Assembly (NCBI GenBank): GCA_017541565.1
Contig: JAFXYU010000290.1
Span: 1-12,817, forward strand
Length of the DNA stretch: 12,817 nucleotides
Origin: a bacterium
GTDB taxonomy: Bacteria > Cyanobacteriota > Vampirovibrionia > Gastranaerophilales > Gastranaerophilaceae
Direction: 5' to 3'
How positions within the stretch are numbered: the stretch's first letter is position 1; each line of letters begins with the position of its first letter. The position numbers were made by a program, and so were the translations under genes. This document shows positions 7,074 through 12,817 of the stretch, one piece after another. Under the pieces are notes generated by a model. It did not search any database. It saw only the letters and a program-made list of their open reading frames with translations, and had not been told where the DNA came from.

Positions 7074-7532
7074 CTATATTCCTGTTCCTTTATAATATTT
7101 ATAATCGCTCATAATTCTGTTAACAAAATTTTGAGAATGTTTAGGTATTTTGTTATTGCATCTTTTTACGGCTTCGGGTCCTGCGTTATATGCTGCGACT
7201 GCCAGTTCCATAGAGCCGAATTTTTCGTACATATTTTTATAATAAATTATTCCGCCCTTTACGTTATCCTCCAGTTTATATGGATCAAGTCCCATATTCT
7301 TTGCCGTATGGTGTGAAAGCTGGAATACTCCTATGTGTCCGCTCATACTTCTTGCGTTTTGGTTGAATCCGGATTCGGTCTTGGCAATGCTCAATACAAT
7401 TGCAGGTTCAACTCCCATATTTTTTGCCTGCTGTACAATGCTGTTTTTAACCTCTTCCGTGGTATAACCAAATGCTTGAGAAAGTGCTCCCAAACACAGT
7501 ACAATCAAAAACCCTCTGATAACAAACTTCAT
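7074..7532 (-). CDS. Minimal secreted lytic transglycosylase (SLT domain)
   Basis: A 152-residue exported muramidase-type enzyme that cleaves the MurNAc-GlcNAc bond of peptidoglycan, leaving 1,6-anhydro ends. A signal peptide covers about residues 1-22 (MKFVIRG, hydrophobic LIVLCLGALSQA, then FGY). The rest is just the lysozyme-like SLT domain: catalytic Glu53 in IAKTESGFN, the GHIGVFQLS strand at 65-73 (usually G-L-M-Q-L), and AAYNAGP at 113-119. Binding domains found in larger enzymes (LysM, SH3) are absent. A processing site of the AFG-Y type is plausible for signal peptidase I; no lipobox Cys is seen at that position. The ATG is preceded by GGGGA at eight bases. It has its own extended -10 promoter. 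Such small enzymes serve turnover or make local holes for secretion machines and appendages; none is encoded next to it. Confidence 0.9.
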   Translation of the reverse strand: MKFVIRGFLIVLCLGALSQAFGYTTEEVKNSIVQQAKNMGVEPAIVLSIAKTESGFNQNARSMSGHIGVFQLSHHTAKNMGLDPYKLEDNVKGGIIYYKNMYEKFGSMELAVAAYNAGPEAVKRCNNKIPKHSQNFVNRIMSDYKYYKGTGI

Positions 7533-7561
7533 TAAATAATCCCCATTACTTTAACATGATT

Positions 7562-7570
7562 ATTATACCA
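7562..7570 (-). promoter_or_regulatory. Extended -10 promoter of the lytic transglycosylase gene
   Basis: The minus strand reads TGGTATAAT, an extended -10 with the TGn element, about 30 bases before the ATG. The -35 region has no good match, as is common with extended -10 promoters. The short gap to the neighbouring glycosyltransferase stop (7597) holds nothing else except AT-only inverted repeat arms (7559-7567 and 7582-7590). Confidence 0.55.
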
Positions 7571-7596
7571 CAATAGTAAACTATAATAATACTCGA

Positions 7597-8310
7597 CTAG
7601 TCTATAATATCTTCTTTAGGAAAATATTTTTTATAATTTGTTAGATCTGACAGAATGTCGCGCTCAAATTCCTTGCTTGAAGATGAAAGAGAATGAATGT
7701 GGTTAAACGGAAGTCCGCATAATTGGTAGTTTGTTTTACCGTTTTCCATATTCTTGTACAGAAGGTAATTGTCACCAAAAATTATTTTTATTTCCGGCGG
7801 AATTTTATAATAATTTTCTTTTTTTCCAAAAAAGGCGCTTCCCCAGTCGTTTAAGCCAAAATACTTAGGTATTTTTACAAAAGATAAATTCCTGTTTGGA
7901 TTGCAGACAGGAATATCAATATCCTTGGTATCTGTTTCATACAAAACTATATCCGGACTGTGAATGCCGACTAAGCCCGTGTCTTCTTTGTCAAGAATGC
8001 CGGAATTTATAATTTTTGAACAAAAATTTTCGCAGGGGAGAATGTCATCGTTAATTATTAAAAAGATATCATTTTTGCAATTGTTTATGCCCAAATTCCA
8101 ACTCTTATTAACGTAAATATTTTTTTGCTGGTTTAAAATTTTGAGTTTTTTGTTTTTCTGTATAGAAGAATGTAGTGTAAATGGTTTTTGTGCATTGTTG
8201 ATTAAAATGACTTCTCCGACAACAGTGTCTCTCAAAAGAAGTTCCAAAAGTTTATTCAAGACAAGTTTGTTCTTCTGTAATGTAGGAATAACTACTGAAA
8301 TATTTTGCAT
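7597..8310 (-). CDS. Family 2 (GT-A fold) glycosyltransferase
   Basis: A 237-residue soluble or peripherally membrane-bound sugar transferase using a nucleotide-sugar donor. The N-terminus is the nucleotide-binding start of the GT-A fold (ISVVIPTLQ at 4-12, then VILINNAQ at 34-41, then NKSWNLGINN at 68-77). IINDDI at 85-90 supplies the metal-binding DxD-type motif (Asp88/Asp89). NDWGSAFFGKK at 154-164 and FGDNYLLYK at 178-186 fit the acceptor-side motif of the family. It is shorter than many family 2 enzymes and has no C-terminal membrane helices. No substrate can be named. The ATG has GGAGAG upstream at 9-14 bases. It stands alone on its own well-formed promoter, divergent from the hydrogenase-maturation operon. 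Confidence 0.88.
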   Translation of the reverse strand: MQNISVVIPTLQKNKLVLNKLLELLLRDTVVGEVILINNAQKPFTLHSSIQKNKKLKILNQQKNIYVNKSWNLGINNCKNDIFLIINDDILPCENFCSKIINSGILDKEDTGLVGIHSPDIVLYETDTKDIDIPVCNPNRNLSFVKIPKYFGLNDWGSAFFGKKENYYKIPPEIKIIFGDNYLLYKNMENGKTNYQLCGLPFNHIHSLSSSSKEFERDILSDLTNYKKYFPKEDIID

Positions 8311-8331
8311 AATGACTTACTCTCCAAGATT

Positions 8332-8360
8332 ATTGTATTTGCTTTTGTTATCTCAGTCAA
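8332..8360 (-). promoter_or_regulatory. Sigma-70 promoter of the glycosyltransferase gene
   Basis: On the minus strand TTGACT (8360-8355) and TACAAT (8337-8332) are spaced by exactly 17 bases, the best -35/-10 pair in the window. Transcription would start near 8325, placing GGAGAG (8325-8320) at the very 5' end of the mRNA. Confidence 0.75.
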
Positions 8361-8380
8361 TATTATTAACCTTTAGCGGG

Positions 8381-8411
8381 TTGATTTTAAGGGGTGTTTA
8401 TAAAATAATAT
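8381..8411 (+). promoter_or_regulatory. Possible promoter of the hydrogenase-maturation operon leader
   Basis: TTGATT (8381-8386) and TAATAT (8406-8411) are 19 bases apart, longer than ideal. Other TATAAA-like hexamers nearby (8399-8404, 8409-8414) make the exact start uncertain. If used, the transcript would begin near 8418 and run through the inverted repeat and hairpin before the first gene. Confidence 0.35.
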
Positions 8412-8434
8412 AAATGTGCCTGACTGCAAAGAAT

Positions 8435-8448
8435 TTTCTGAGCAGAAA
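8435..8448. repeat. Short perfect inverted repeat, possible operator
   Basis: TTTCTG and CAGAAA are separated by AG, giving a 14-base dyad in the operon leader. It is small, but it lies between the candidate promoter and the terminator-like hairpin, where a regulator could bind. A chance occurrence in AT-rich DNA is quite possible. Confidence 0.3.
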
Positions 8449-8462
8449 GATACGAATTTTAT

Positions 8463-8500
8463 AAAATGTCGTGTCTTATTTGGCGCGGCATTTTATTTTT
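8463..8500 (+). terminator. Terminator-like hairpin in the leader of the hydrogenase-maturation operon
   Basis: AAAATGTCG (8463-8471) pairs with CGGCATTTT (8486-8494) through one G-U pair, extended inside by GTC against GGC, and followed by ATTTTTT. It has the form of a Rho-independent terminator, yet no plus-strand gene ends upstream: the neighbour on the left is transcribed away. It therefore ends either a short untranslated RNA or, conditionally, the operon transcript itself (attenuation). The ribosome site of the first gene lies only about 12 bases after the T run. The rest of the 216-base gap holds the two promoters and the small dyad listed separately. Confidence 0.6.
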
Positions 8501-8526
8501 TATAAAGGTATAAAAAGGAGAATTTT

Positions 8527-8772
8527 ATGGAAACACGTGTTGCAATTGTCAGTATAATCGTTGAAAACGATGCAGTTATTTGTGATATTCAAAATCTTTT
8601 GACAGAATATTCAAAATATATTATCGGACGTTTCGGAATACCGTACAGACAAAAAAATATAAGAATAATAAGTGTTGTTCTCGATGCACCTGTTGATACA
8701 ATCAATGCTCTTACGGGTAAAATCGGCAACCTTGAGCACGTCAATGCAAAGACGGTTTATTCAAATATATAA
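8527..8772 (+). CDS. TM1266-type iron-only hydrogenase system regulator
   Basis: An 81-residue protein of the TM1266 family, known as a putative regulator encoded beside [FeFe]-hydrogenase maturation genes, with an ACT/NikR-C-like ferredoxin fold. Matching features are RVAIVSIIVEN at 4-14 as the first strand, LLTEYSKYIIGRFGIPYR at 24-41 (the characteristic helix ending in RxGxPxR), IRIISVVLDAPVDTINALTGKIGN at 45-68 as strand plus helix, and a final strand VNAKTVYS. There is no DNA-binding helix-turn-helix, so it may act by ligand binding or protein contact rather than as a classical repressor; its real role is not established. A strong AAAAAGGAG precedes the ATG. It is the first gene of the operon, with hydG starting 18 bases after its stop. 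Confidence 0.88.
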   Translation: METRVAIVSIIVENDAVICDIQNLLTEYSKYIIGRFGIPYRQKNIRIISVVLDAPVDTINALTGKIGNLEHVNAKTVYSNI

Positions 8773-8790
8773 GAAATGGAAAGTGGAAAA

Positions 8791-10230
8791 ATGTATAATA
8801 AAAAATCATTAAAAGCGGAAGAGTTTATAAATCATGAAGAAGTCCTGAGGACATTAGATTATGCCGAAAAAAATAAAAACAATTTGGAATTAATAAATGA
8901 GATACTTGAAAAGGCTCGCCCGACAAGAATGGGCAGAGAAACTTTTTGCAAAGGTTTGTCCCACGAAGAAGCGAGTGTTCTGCTTGCATGTGAAGACAAA
9001 AGCGTTTCGGAAAAAATTTATGCTTTGGCAGAAGAAATAAAAGAAGCCTTCTATGGTGACAGAATTGTAATTTTTGCTCCGCTTTATCTGTCAAATTATT
9101 GTGTGAACGGGTGTGTATACTGCCCGTATCACAATCAAAACAAACATATTCCGCGCAAAAAACTTACTCAGGAAGAAGTTAAAGCAGAGGTCATTGCTCT
9201 TCAGGATATGGGACACAAACGTCTTGCAATTGAATCAGGCGAGGACCCTGTTAACAACCCGATTGAATATATTTTGGATTGTATAAAAACAATTTATTCA
9301 ATCAAACACAAAAACGGTGCAATCAGACGAGTTAACGTGAATATTGCGGCTACTACGGTCGAAAACTACCGCCTTTTAAAAGAAGCGGGAATCGGTACTT
9401 ATATCCTTTTTCAGGAAACTTATCATAAAGAATCTTATGAAAAACTTCATCCGACAGGTCCAAAGCACAATTACGCATACCATACAGAGGCTATGGACAG
9501 AGCAATGGAAGGCGGAATTGATGATGTAGGATTGGGTGTATTATTTGGATTGGAAAGATACAAATACGAATTTGCGGCACTCTTGATGCATGCGGAACAC
9601 TTAGAGGCTGTCCATGGAGTTGGTCCGCATACAATCTCTGTTCCGCGTGTAAAAAAAGCGGATGATATTGACCCGACGGCTTTTGATAACGGAATAGACG
9701 ATGAAACATTTGCAAAAATCGTCGCGCTTACGCATATTGCAGTACCTTATACAGGTATAATAATTTCCACCAGAGAATCTCAAACAGTCCGTGAAAAACT
9801 CCTTAAACTTGGTGTTTCACAGGTGTCAGGAGCATCAAGAACCTCGGTCGGCGGTTATACCGAAGAAGAAAGACCAACCGATACCGAACAATTTGATGTT
9901 TCTGACCAAAGAACATTGGACGAGGTCGTAAGGTGGCTTTTGACACTGGGTAAAATTCCTTCCTTCTGCACGGCATGCTATAGAGAAGGAAGAACCGGTG
10001 ACAGGTTCATGTCGCTATGTAAAACAGGACAAATACAAAACTGCTGTCAACCGAATGCTCTTATTACGCTTAAAGAATTTCTTATGGATTACGCAAGCGA
10101 AGAAACAAAGAAAATTGGTGAAGAATTTATTTTGAACCAGTTGGATAAAATTGAAAATGAAGCGGTCAAGAAAGTCTTAACAAATAACCTCAAAGAAATT
10201 GAGGAAGGAAAAAGAGATTTCCGATTTTAG
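8791..10230 (+). CDS. hydG: [FeFe]-hydrogenase maturase HydG (radical SAM tyrosine lyase)
   Basis: A radical SAM enzyme that splits tyrosine into p-cresol and dehydroglycine and turns the latter into the CO and CN ligands on an iron-cysteine synthon for the hydrogenase H-cluster. The 479 residues match the usual length. The SAM cluster motif CX3CX2C is Cys104, Cys108 and Cys111 (CVNGCVYC). The C-terminal motif for the auxiliary five-iron cluster, CX2CX22C, is Cys393, Cys396 and Cys419, with an extra adjacent Cys418. HydG-specific blocks include SGEDP near 149-153, FQETYHKESYEKLHP at 207-221 and the SGASRTSVGGY region near 346-356. The start is set at the ATG giving MYNKKSLKAEEFINHEE, the usual HydG beginning, preceded by GGAAAGTGGAAAA; an in-frame ATG five codons earlier lacks a ribosome site. 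hydF follows after a 25-base gap. Confidence 0.97.
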   Translation: MYNKKSLKAEEFINHEEVLRTLDYAEKNKNNLELINEILEKARPTRMGRETFCKGLSHEEASVLLACEDKSVSEKIYALAEEIKEAFYGDRIVIFAPLYLSNYCVNGCVYCPYHNQNKHIPRKKLTQEEVKAEVIALQDMGHKRLAIESGEDPVNNPIEYILDCIKTIYSIKHKNGAIRRVNVNIAATTVENYRLLKEAGIGTYILFQETYHKESYEKLHPTGPKHNYAYHTEAMDRAMEGGIDDVGLGVLFGLERYKYEFAALLMHAEHLEAVHGVGPHTISVPRVKKADDIDPTAFDNGIDDETFAKIVALTHIAVPYTGIIISTRESQTVREKLLKLGVSQVSGASRTSVGGYTEEERPTDTEQFDVSDQRTLDEVVRWLLTLGKIPSFCTACYREGRTGDRFMSLCKTGQIQNCCQPNALITLKEFLMDYASEETKKIGEEFILNQLDKIENEAVKKVLTNNLKEIEEGKRDFRF

Positions 10231-10255
10231 GGGTAAATATTAAAAGGAACAATTG

Positions 10256-11431
10256 ATGCAAATAACAAAATCCGAAAGACCACATATAGCATTTTTTGGA
10301 TGTACAAACAGCGGAAAATCCTCGTTGGTCAATGCTGTTACTAATCAGACACTTTCTGTTGTATCAGAAGTTAAAGGTACAACAACGGATGCAGTCGAAA
10401 AGGCTATGGAAATTCTTCCGCTCGGTCCTGTTGTAATCATTGATACAGCGGGGATAAATGATGAGGGAGGTAAATTAGGACAGTTAAGAGTCGGAGCGAC
10501 TTTGCGGATTTTTGACAAAACCGACATTGCGGTTCTTGTTGCGGATTCAACCGTTGGATTACAAAAAGAGGACGAAGATTTAATAAAAGAGTTTGAGCAA
10601 AGGAAAATTCCGTATATTGTTGTATTTAATAAGTGTGACTTAAAAACTCCTCCTCCGCAAAATTTATCTTTTAATTATTTACCCCTTTCTGCAAAAACAG
10701 GTGAGGGGGTAAATGAGTTAAGGGAAAAACTCGGACATATAATTAATGAAAACAAAAAAGAAAAATACATTATTCGTGACAGATTAAACGTTGGGGATGT
10801 TGTAGTTCTTGTCATTCCTATTGATGAATCCGCACCGAAGGGCAGAGTAATTCTTCCACAGCAAAATGTTTTAAGAGAATGTTTAGATGCTCATTCAACT
10901 GCAATTTGCTGTCAGCCGGAAGAACTTGAATCAATATTGCAGCAATTTACTCCCAAATACGTTATTACGGATTCTCAGGCTTTTAATAAAGTAAAAGATA
11001 TTGTACCTAAAAACATAATTCTCACTTCGTTTTCAATATTGATGGCAAATTACAGGGGTAAATTGGAATCGCTGGTTACAGGTGCCTCTGTTTTATCCGA
11101 ACTCAAAGACGGTGACAAAGTTCTTATATCTGAAGGATGCACACATCATAGACAGTGTAACGATATAGGAACGGTAAAATTTCCGAAATGGATAAAAGAA
11201 TTTACTAAAAGAAATATTGATTTTGAATTTACTCAGGGCGGAGAATTTCCGCAGAAGTTATCCGAATATAAACTCGTAATTCACTGCGGCGGATGTATGC
11301 TTAATGAAGCCGAAATACAATCGCGCCAAAAGCGTGCCGCAGAGCAGAATATACCCATGGTGAATTATGGTATGGCGATTGCATATATGAATGGTATTTT
11401 AACCAGAGCAATGGAAATTTTTGATGAATAA
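10256..11431 (+). CDS. hydF: [FeFe]-hydrogenase maturation GTPase HydF
   Basis: The GTPase scaffold on which the diiron subcluster is completed and from which it is passed to apo-HydA. The 391 residues fit the family. The N-terminal GTPase domain has the P-loop GCTNSGKS at 15-22, GTTTD (G2) at 41-45, DTAG (G3) at 63-66, NKCD (G4) at 125-128 and SAK (G5) at 145-147. A dimerisation domain follows, then the C-terminal cluster-binding domain with Cys295-x-His297, then about 45 residues, then His343-Cys344-x-x-Cys347. One extra cysteine (Cys301) lies just after the first motif. The start is the ATG with AAAAGGA eight bases upstream; a TTG directly before it is in frame but poorly placed. Its last 8 bases overlap the start of hydE, indicating translational coupling. 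Confidence 0.97.
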   Translation: MQITKSERPHIAFFGCTNSGKSSLVNAVTNQTLSVVSEVKGTTTDAVEKAMEILPLGPVVIIDTAGINDEGGKLGQLRVGATLRIFDKTDIAVLVADSTVGLQKEDEDLIKEFEQRKIPYIVVFNKCDLKTPPPQNLSFNYLPLSAKTGEGVNELREKLGHIINENKKEKYIIRDRLNVGDVVVLVIPIDESAPKGRVILPQQNVLRECLDAHSTAICCQPEELESILQQFTPKYVITDSQAFNKVKDIVPKNIILTSFSILMANYRGKLESLVTGASVLSELKDGDKVLISEGCTHHRQCNDIGTVKFPKWIKEFTKRNIDFEFTQGGEFPQKLSEYKLVIHCGGCMLNEAEIQSRQKRAAEQNIPMVNYGMAIAYMNGILTRAMEIFDE

Positions 11432-12416
11432 ACAGGAACTTATTGATATTCTGAATGACGATACGAAAAACGATTGGCTTTTTAAAAAAGCCGACAGAAT
11501 CAGGCATGAAAATGTCGGGGATGAAGTTCACCTGAGAGGGCTGATTGAGTTTTCCAACATTTGTAAACGAGGGTGTAAATATTGCGGACTCCGCTCGGCA
11601 AATAAAGAAATCGAACGGTACAGAATCCTTAAAGACGAACTTCTTATTTATGCAAAAAAAGCGGTTGAGATGGGATATCGTACTCTTGTTCTTCAATCCG
11701 GCGAGGATGATTTTTATGATACGGACAAAATGGTTGAGATTATTCATGAGATTAAAAAGTTTGATGTCGCACTCACTCTCAGCATAGGCGAAAAAACTTA
11801 TGATGAATATAAAGCATTTAAAGATGCCGGCGCCGACAGGTATCTTTTAAGAATTGAAACAACCGATAAAAATTTATATAAAATCATGCACCCGGGGGTA
11901 AATATAGAAAATCGCTTCAGGTGTCTTTATGATTTAAAATCTTTAGGGTATGAAACTGGAACAGGATGCCTTGTAGGACTTCCGAATCAAACAATTGAAT
12001 CGTTGGCGGAAGATATTTTGTTTTTTAAAAAACTTAATGCAGATATGGTCGGAATCGGACCGTTTATTCCGCATGAACAAACGCCTCTTGCAAAAGCACA
12101 AAAAGGCGATTTTTGGCTTGCCTTGAAAGTTATGGCGCTAACAAGGCTGAACCTTCCGGACATAAACATTCCTGCAACAACGGCGATGGAAACAATTAAT
12201 CCAAAAGGCAGAATAATTGCATTGAATAGCGGCGCAAATGTCGTTATGCCCAATGTTACAAGCCAAGAATACAGGGCAAAATATGAAATCTACCCCGGAA
12301 AAATCTGCATAAACGAAAACCCCGAACAGTGCAGAGGTTGTATAGAAGGGAAAATTCTTTCCATAGGACGGACTGTTGCCAAAGACAAAGGATTCAGAAG
12401 GCAGAAACAGAAATAA
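11424..12416 (+). CDS. hydE: [FeFe]-hydrogenase maturase HydE (radical SAM)
   Basis: A radical SAM enzyme of H-cluster assembly that acts on the HydG-derived iron synthon on the way to the diiron centre and its azadithiolate bridge. The 330 residues form a TIM barrel. The SAM cluster motif CX3CX2C is Cys47, Cys51 and Cys54 (CKRGCKYC). Family blocks include VLQSGEDDFYD at 89-99, LLRIETTD at 141-148, GTGCLVGLPNQT at 179-190 and IGPFIPHEQTPL at 211-222. The optional second-cluster motif CX7CX2C is kept at Cys295, Cys303 and Cys306, the same spacing as in the Thermotoga enzyme; this cluster is dispensable in studied members. The ATG lies inside the end of hydF (8-base overlap), so translation is probably coupled. 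It is the last gene of the operon, with a terminator directly after the stop. Confidence 0.96.
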   Translation: MNKQELIDILNDDTKNDWLFKKADRIRHENVGDEVHLRGLIEFSNICKRGCKYCGLRSANKEIERYRILKDELLIYAKKAVEMGYRTLVLQSGEDDFYDTDKMVEIIHEIKKFDVALTLSIGEKTYDEYKAFKDAGADRYLLRIETTDKNLYKIMHPGVNIENRFRCLYDLKSLGYETGTGCLVGLPNQTIESLAEDILFFKKLNADMVGIGPFIPHEQTPLAKAQKGDFWLALKVMALTRLNLPDINIPATTAMETINPKGRIIALNSGANVVMPNVTSQEYRAKYEIYPGKICINENPEQCRGCIEGKILSIGRTVAKDKGFRRQKQK

Positions 12417-12417
12417 T

Positions 12418-12462
12418 AAATGCGGCTTGCAATTTGCAAACCGCATTTGTTTTATTTATTTT
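12418..12462 (+). terminator. Rho-independent terminator of the hydrogenase-maturation operon
   Basis: AAATGCGG (12418-12425) pairs with CCGCATTT (12441-12448). After one mismatch TTGCA (12427-12431) pairs with TGCAA (12435-12439) around a three-base loop. GTTTTATTTATTTT follows as the tail. The A-rich left flank also makes it usable for the convergent ferredoxin gene, whose stop is 13 bases beyond the tail. Confidence 0.85.
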
Positions 12463-12474
12463 GTTTACCCCAAA

Positions 12475-12651
12475 TTATTCAACAACAATAGCTGAAACAG
12501 GGCAAGAAGCAGCTGCTTCTTGAACAGCGTCTGCGTTAGCAGCAACATTAGCAGCGTTTACAACAGCCTTATCTTCGATAGAAAATACAGCGTCGCAAAT
12601 TGATTCGCAAGCACCGCAAGCAATACATGAATCTTCAACAGTTACGTTCAT
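12475..12651 (-). CDS. Small single-cluster [4Fe-4S] ferredoxin
   Basis: A 58-residue electron carrier. Cys9, Cys12 and Cys15 (SCIACGACESIC) plus Cys50 in the late CPVSAI motif supply the four ligands of one [4Fe-4S] cluster. Cys19 is kept at the place of the fourth residue of the classical CxxCxxCxxxCP motif, but it is followed by Asp, and the middle region (VVNAANVAANADAVQEAA) has no other cysteine. So the second cluster, and the disulfide seen in Thermotoga-type ferredoxins, cannot form. The protein is acidic and alanine-rich. The start has an ideal AAAGGAG six bases upstream. It converges on the hydrogenase-maturation operon and is a plausible electron donor or acceptor for the cell's [FeFe] hydrogenase or for the radical SAM enzymes, by context only. 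Confidence 0.93.
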   Translation of the reverse strand: MNVTVEDSCIACGACESICDAVFSIEDKAVVNAANVAANADAVQEAAASCPVSAIVVE

Positions 12652-12676
12652 TTTTTTCTCCTTTATACTATCTCTT

Positions 12677-12696
12677 GTCTTAAAAAAAATTAAGAC
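12677..12696. repeat. Inverted repeat in the ferredoxin 5' leader
   Basis: GTCTTAA and TTAAGAC are perfect 7-base arms separated by six A (plus strand). The dyad lies between the candidate -10 box and the ribosome site of the ferredoxin gene, a position suited to an operator or a leader stem. The loop is pure A/T, so a chance origin cannot be excluded. Confidence 0.4.
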
Positions 12697-12703
12697 TATA
12701 ACT

Positions 12704-12731
12704 ATTATACATGTTTAAGTGATAAATACAA
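12704..12731 (-). promoter_or_regulatory. Probable promoter of the ferredoxin gene
   Basis: On the minus strand a perfect TATAAT (12709-12704) lies 16 bases after TTGTAT (12731-12726). The -35 match is weak (TTG only). The transcript would have a leader of about 45 bases holding the inverted repeat and a strong ribosome site. Confidence 0.5.
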
Positions 12732-12762
12732 CCTTAAAAATTACAAATAAGTTTTAACGAAA

Positions 12763-12800
12763 GAAAATGGCAAACGGTTTACCGTTCGCCATTTTCCTTT
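12763..12800. terminator. Long near-perfect hairpin, probable bidirectional terminator
   Basis: Bases 12763-12778 and 12781-12796 are 16-base complementary arms with a single A/C mismatch and a two-base spacer; the stem begins GAAAATGGC and closes near AACGGT. CTTTTTAT follows on the plus strand and a T-rich run on the minus strand. Since no plus-strand gene ends here, it most likely closes a minus-strand gene beyond the right edge, insulating the ferredoxin promoter. Confidence 0.7.
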
Positions 12801-12817
12801 TTATCTTATAATTTTAC

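Noticed and set aside
7559..7590. Inverted repeat ATTATTATA / TATAATAAT between the glycosyltransferase and transglycosylase genes, considered as a terminator.
   Set aside because: The stem is A-T only with a 14-base loop and no T tail; one arm is already explained as the transglycosylase -10 box.
8312..8413. A 33-codon hydrophobic plus-strand reading frame in the hyd leader (MTYSPRLLYLLLLSQ at its start).
   Set aside because: It has no ribosome site and overlaps the well-formed promoter of the divergent glycosyltransferase gene; in AT-rich DNA such a frame is expected by chance.
1..12817. CRISPR arrays, tRNA/rRNA genes, insertion sequences, phage genes or toxin-antitoxin pairs.
   Set aside because: No regularly spaced repeats, transposase or integrase motifs, cloverleaf-like sequence or rRNA segments were seen on either strand.

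Overview
The window is AT-rich, compact bacterial DNA. An LL-diaminopimelate aminotransferase, a DUF151-type bifunctional nuclease, a complete HydG-HydF-HydE set for [FeFe]-hydrogenase maturation, and several membrane or coiled-coil proteins that I cannot place in a named family together suggest an anaerobic, gut-type non-photosynthetic relative of cyanobacteria (Gastranaerophilales/Melainabacteria). A clostridial-like anaerobe is the main alternative. This placement is inference from gene content and sequence feel; no rRNA is present to settle it.

Left part (1-2309): the N-terminal 175 residues of NAD kinase run leftward off the window edge. A divergent pair follows on the plus strand: the bifunctional nuclease, then dapL for lysine/peptidoglycan precursor synthesis, probably one transcription unit.

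Middle part (2316-8310): this is accessory-looking. A large polytopic membrane protein resembling GT-C type glycosyltransferases points left. A small three-helix membrane protein points right from a promoter that looks leaderless, and is followed by a short gene broken by a one-base frameshift. A 193-residue acidic/coiled-coil protein comes next and ends at a strong bidirectional terminator. On the minus strand lie a 529-residue helical membrane protein of unknown role, a minimal secreted lytic transglycosylase and a family 2 glycosyltransferase. Most have their own promoters, so this is a series of single genes, several connected to envelope or glycan work.

Right part (8311-12462): a plus-strand operon encodes a TM1266-like small regulator, HydG, HydF and HydE, with short gaps or overlaps and a good terminator. 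HydG makes the Fe(CO)2CN synthon, HydE works on the dithiolate bridge/diiron precursor, and HydF is the scaffold that loads apo-hydrogenase HydA. No hydA lies in the window. The 216-base leader before the operon contains a terminator-like hairpin and a small inverted repeat, the most interesting regulatory signal here. A convergent 58-residue single-cluster ferredoxin gene follows, then a near-perfect long hairpin at the right edge.

No tRNA, rRNA, CRISPR array, insertion sequence or phage gene was seen.
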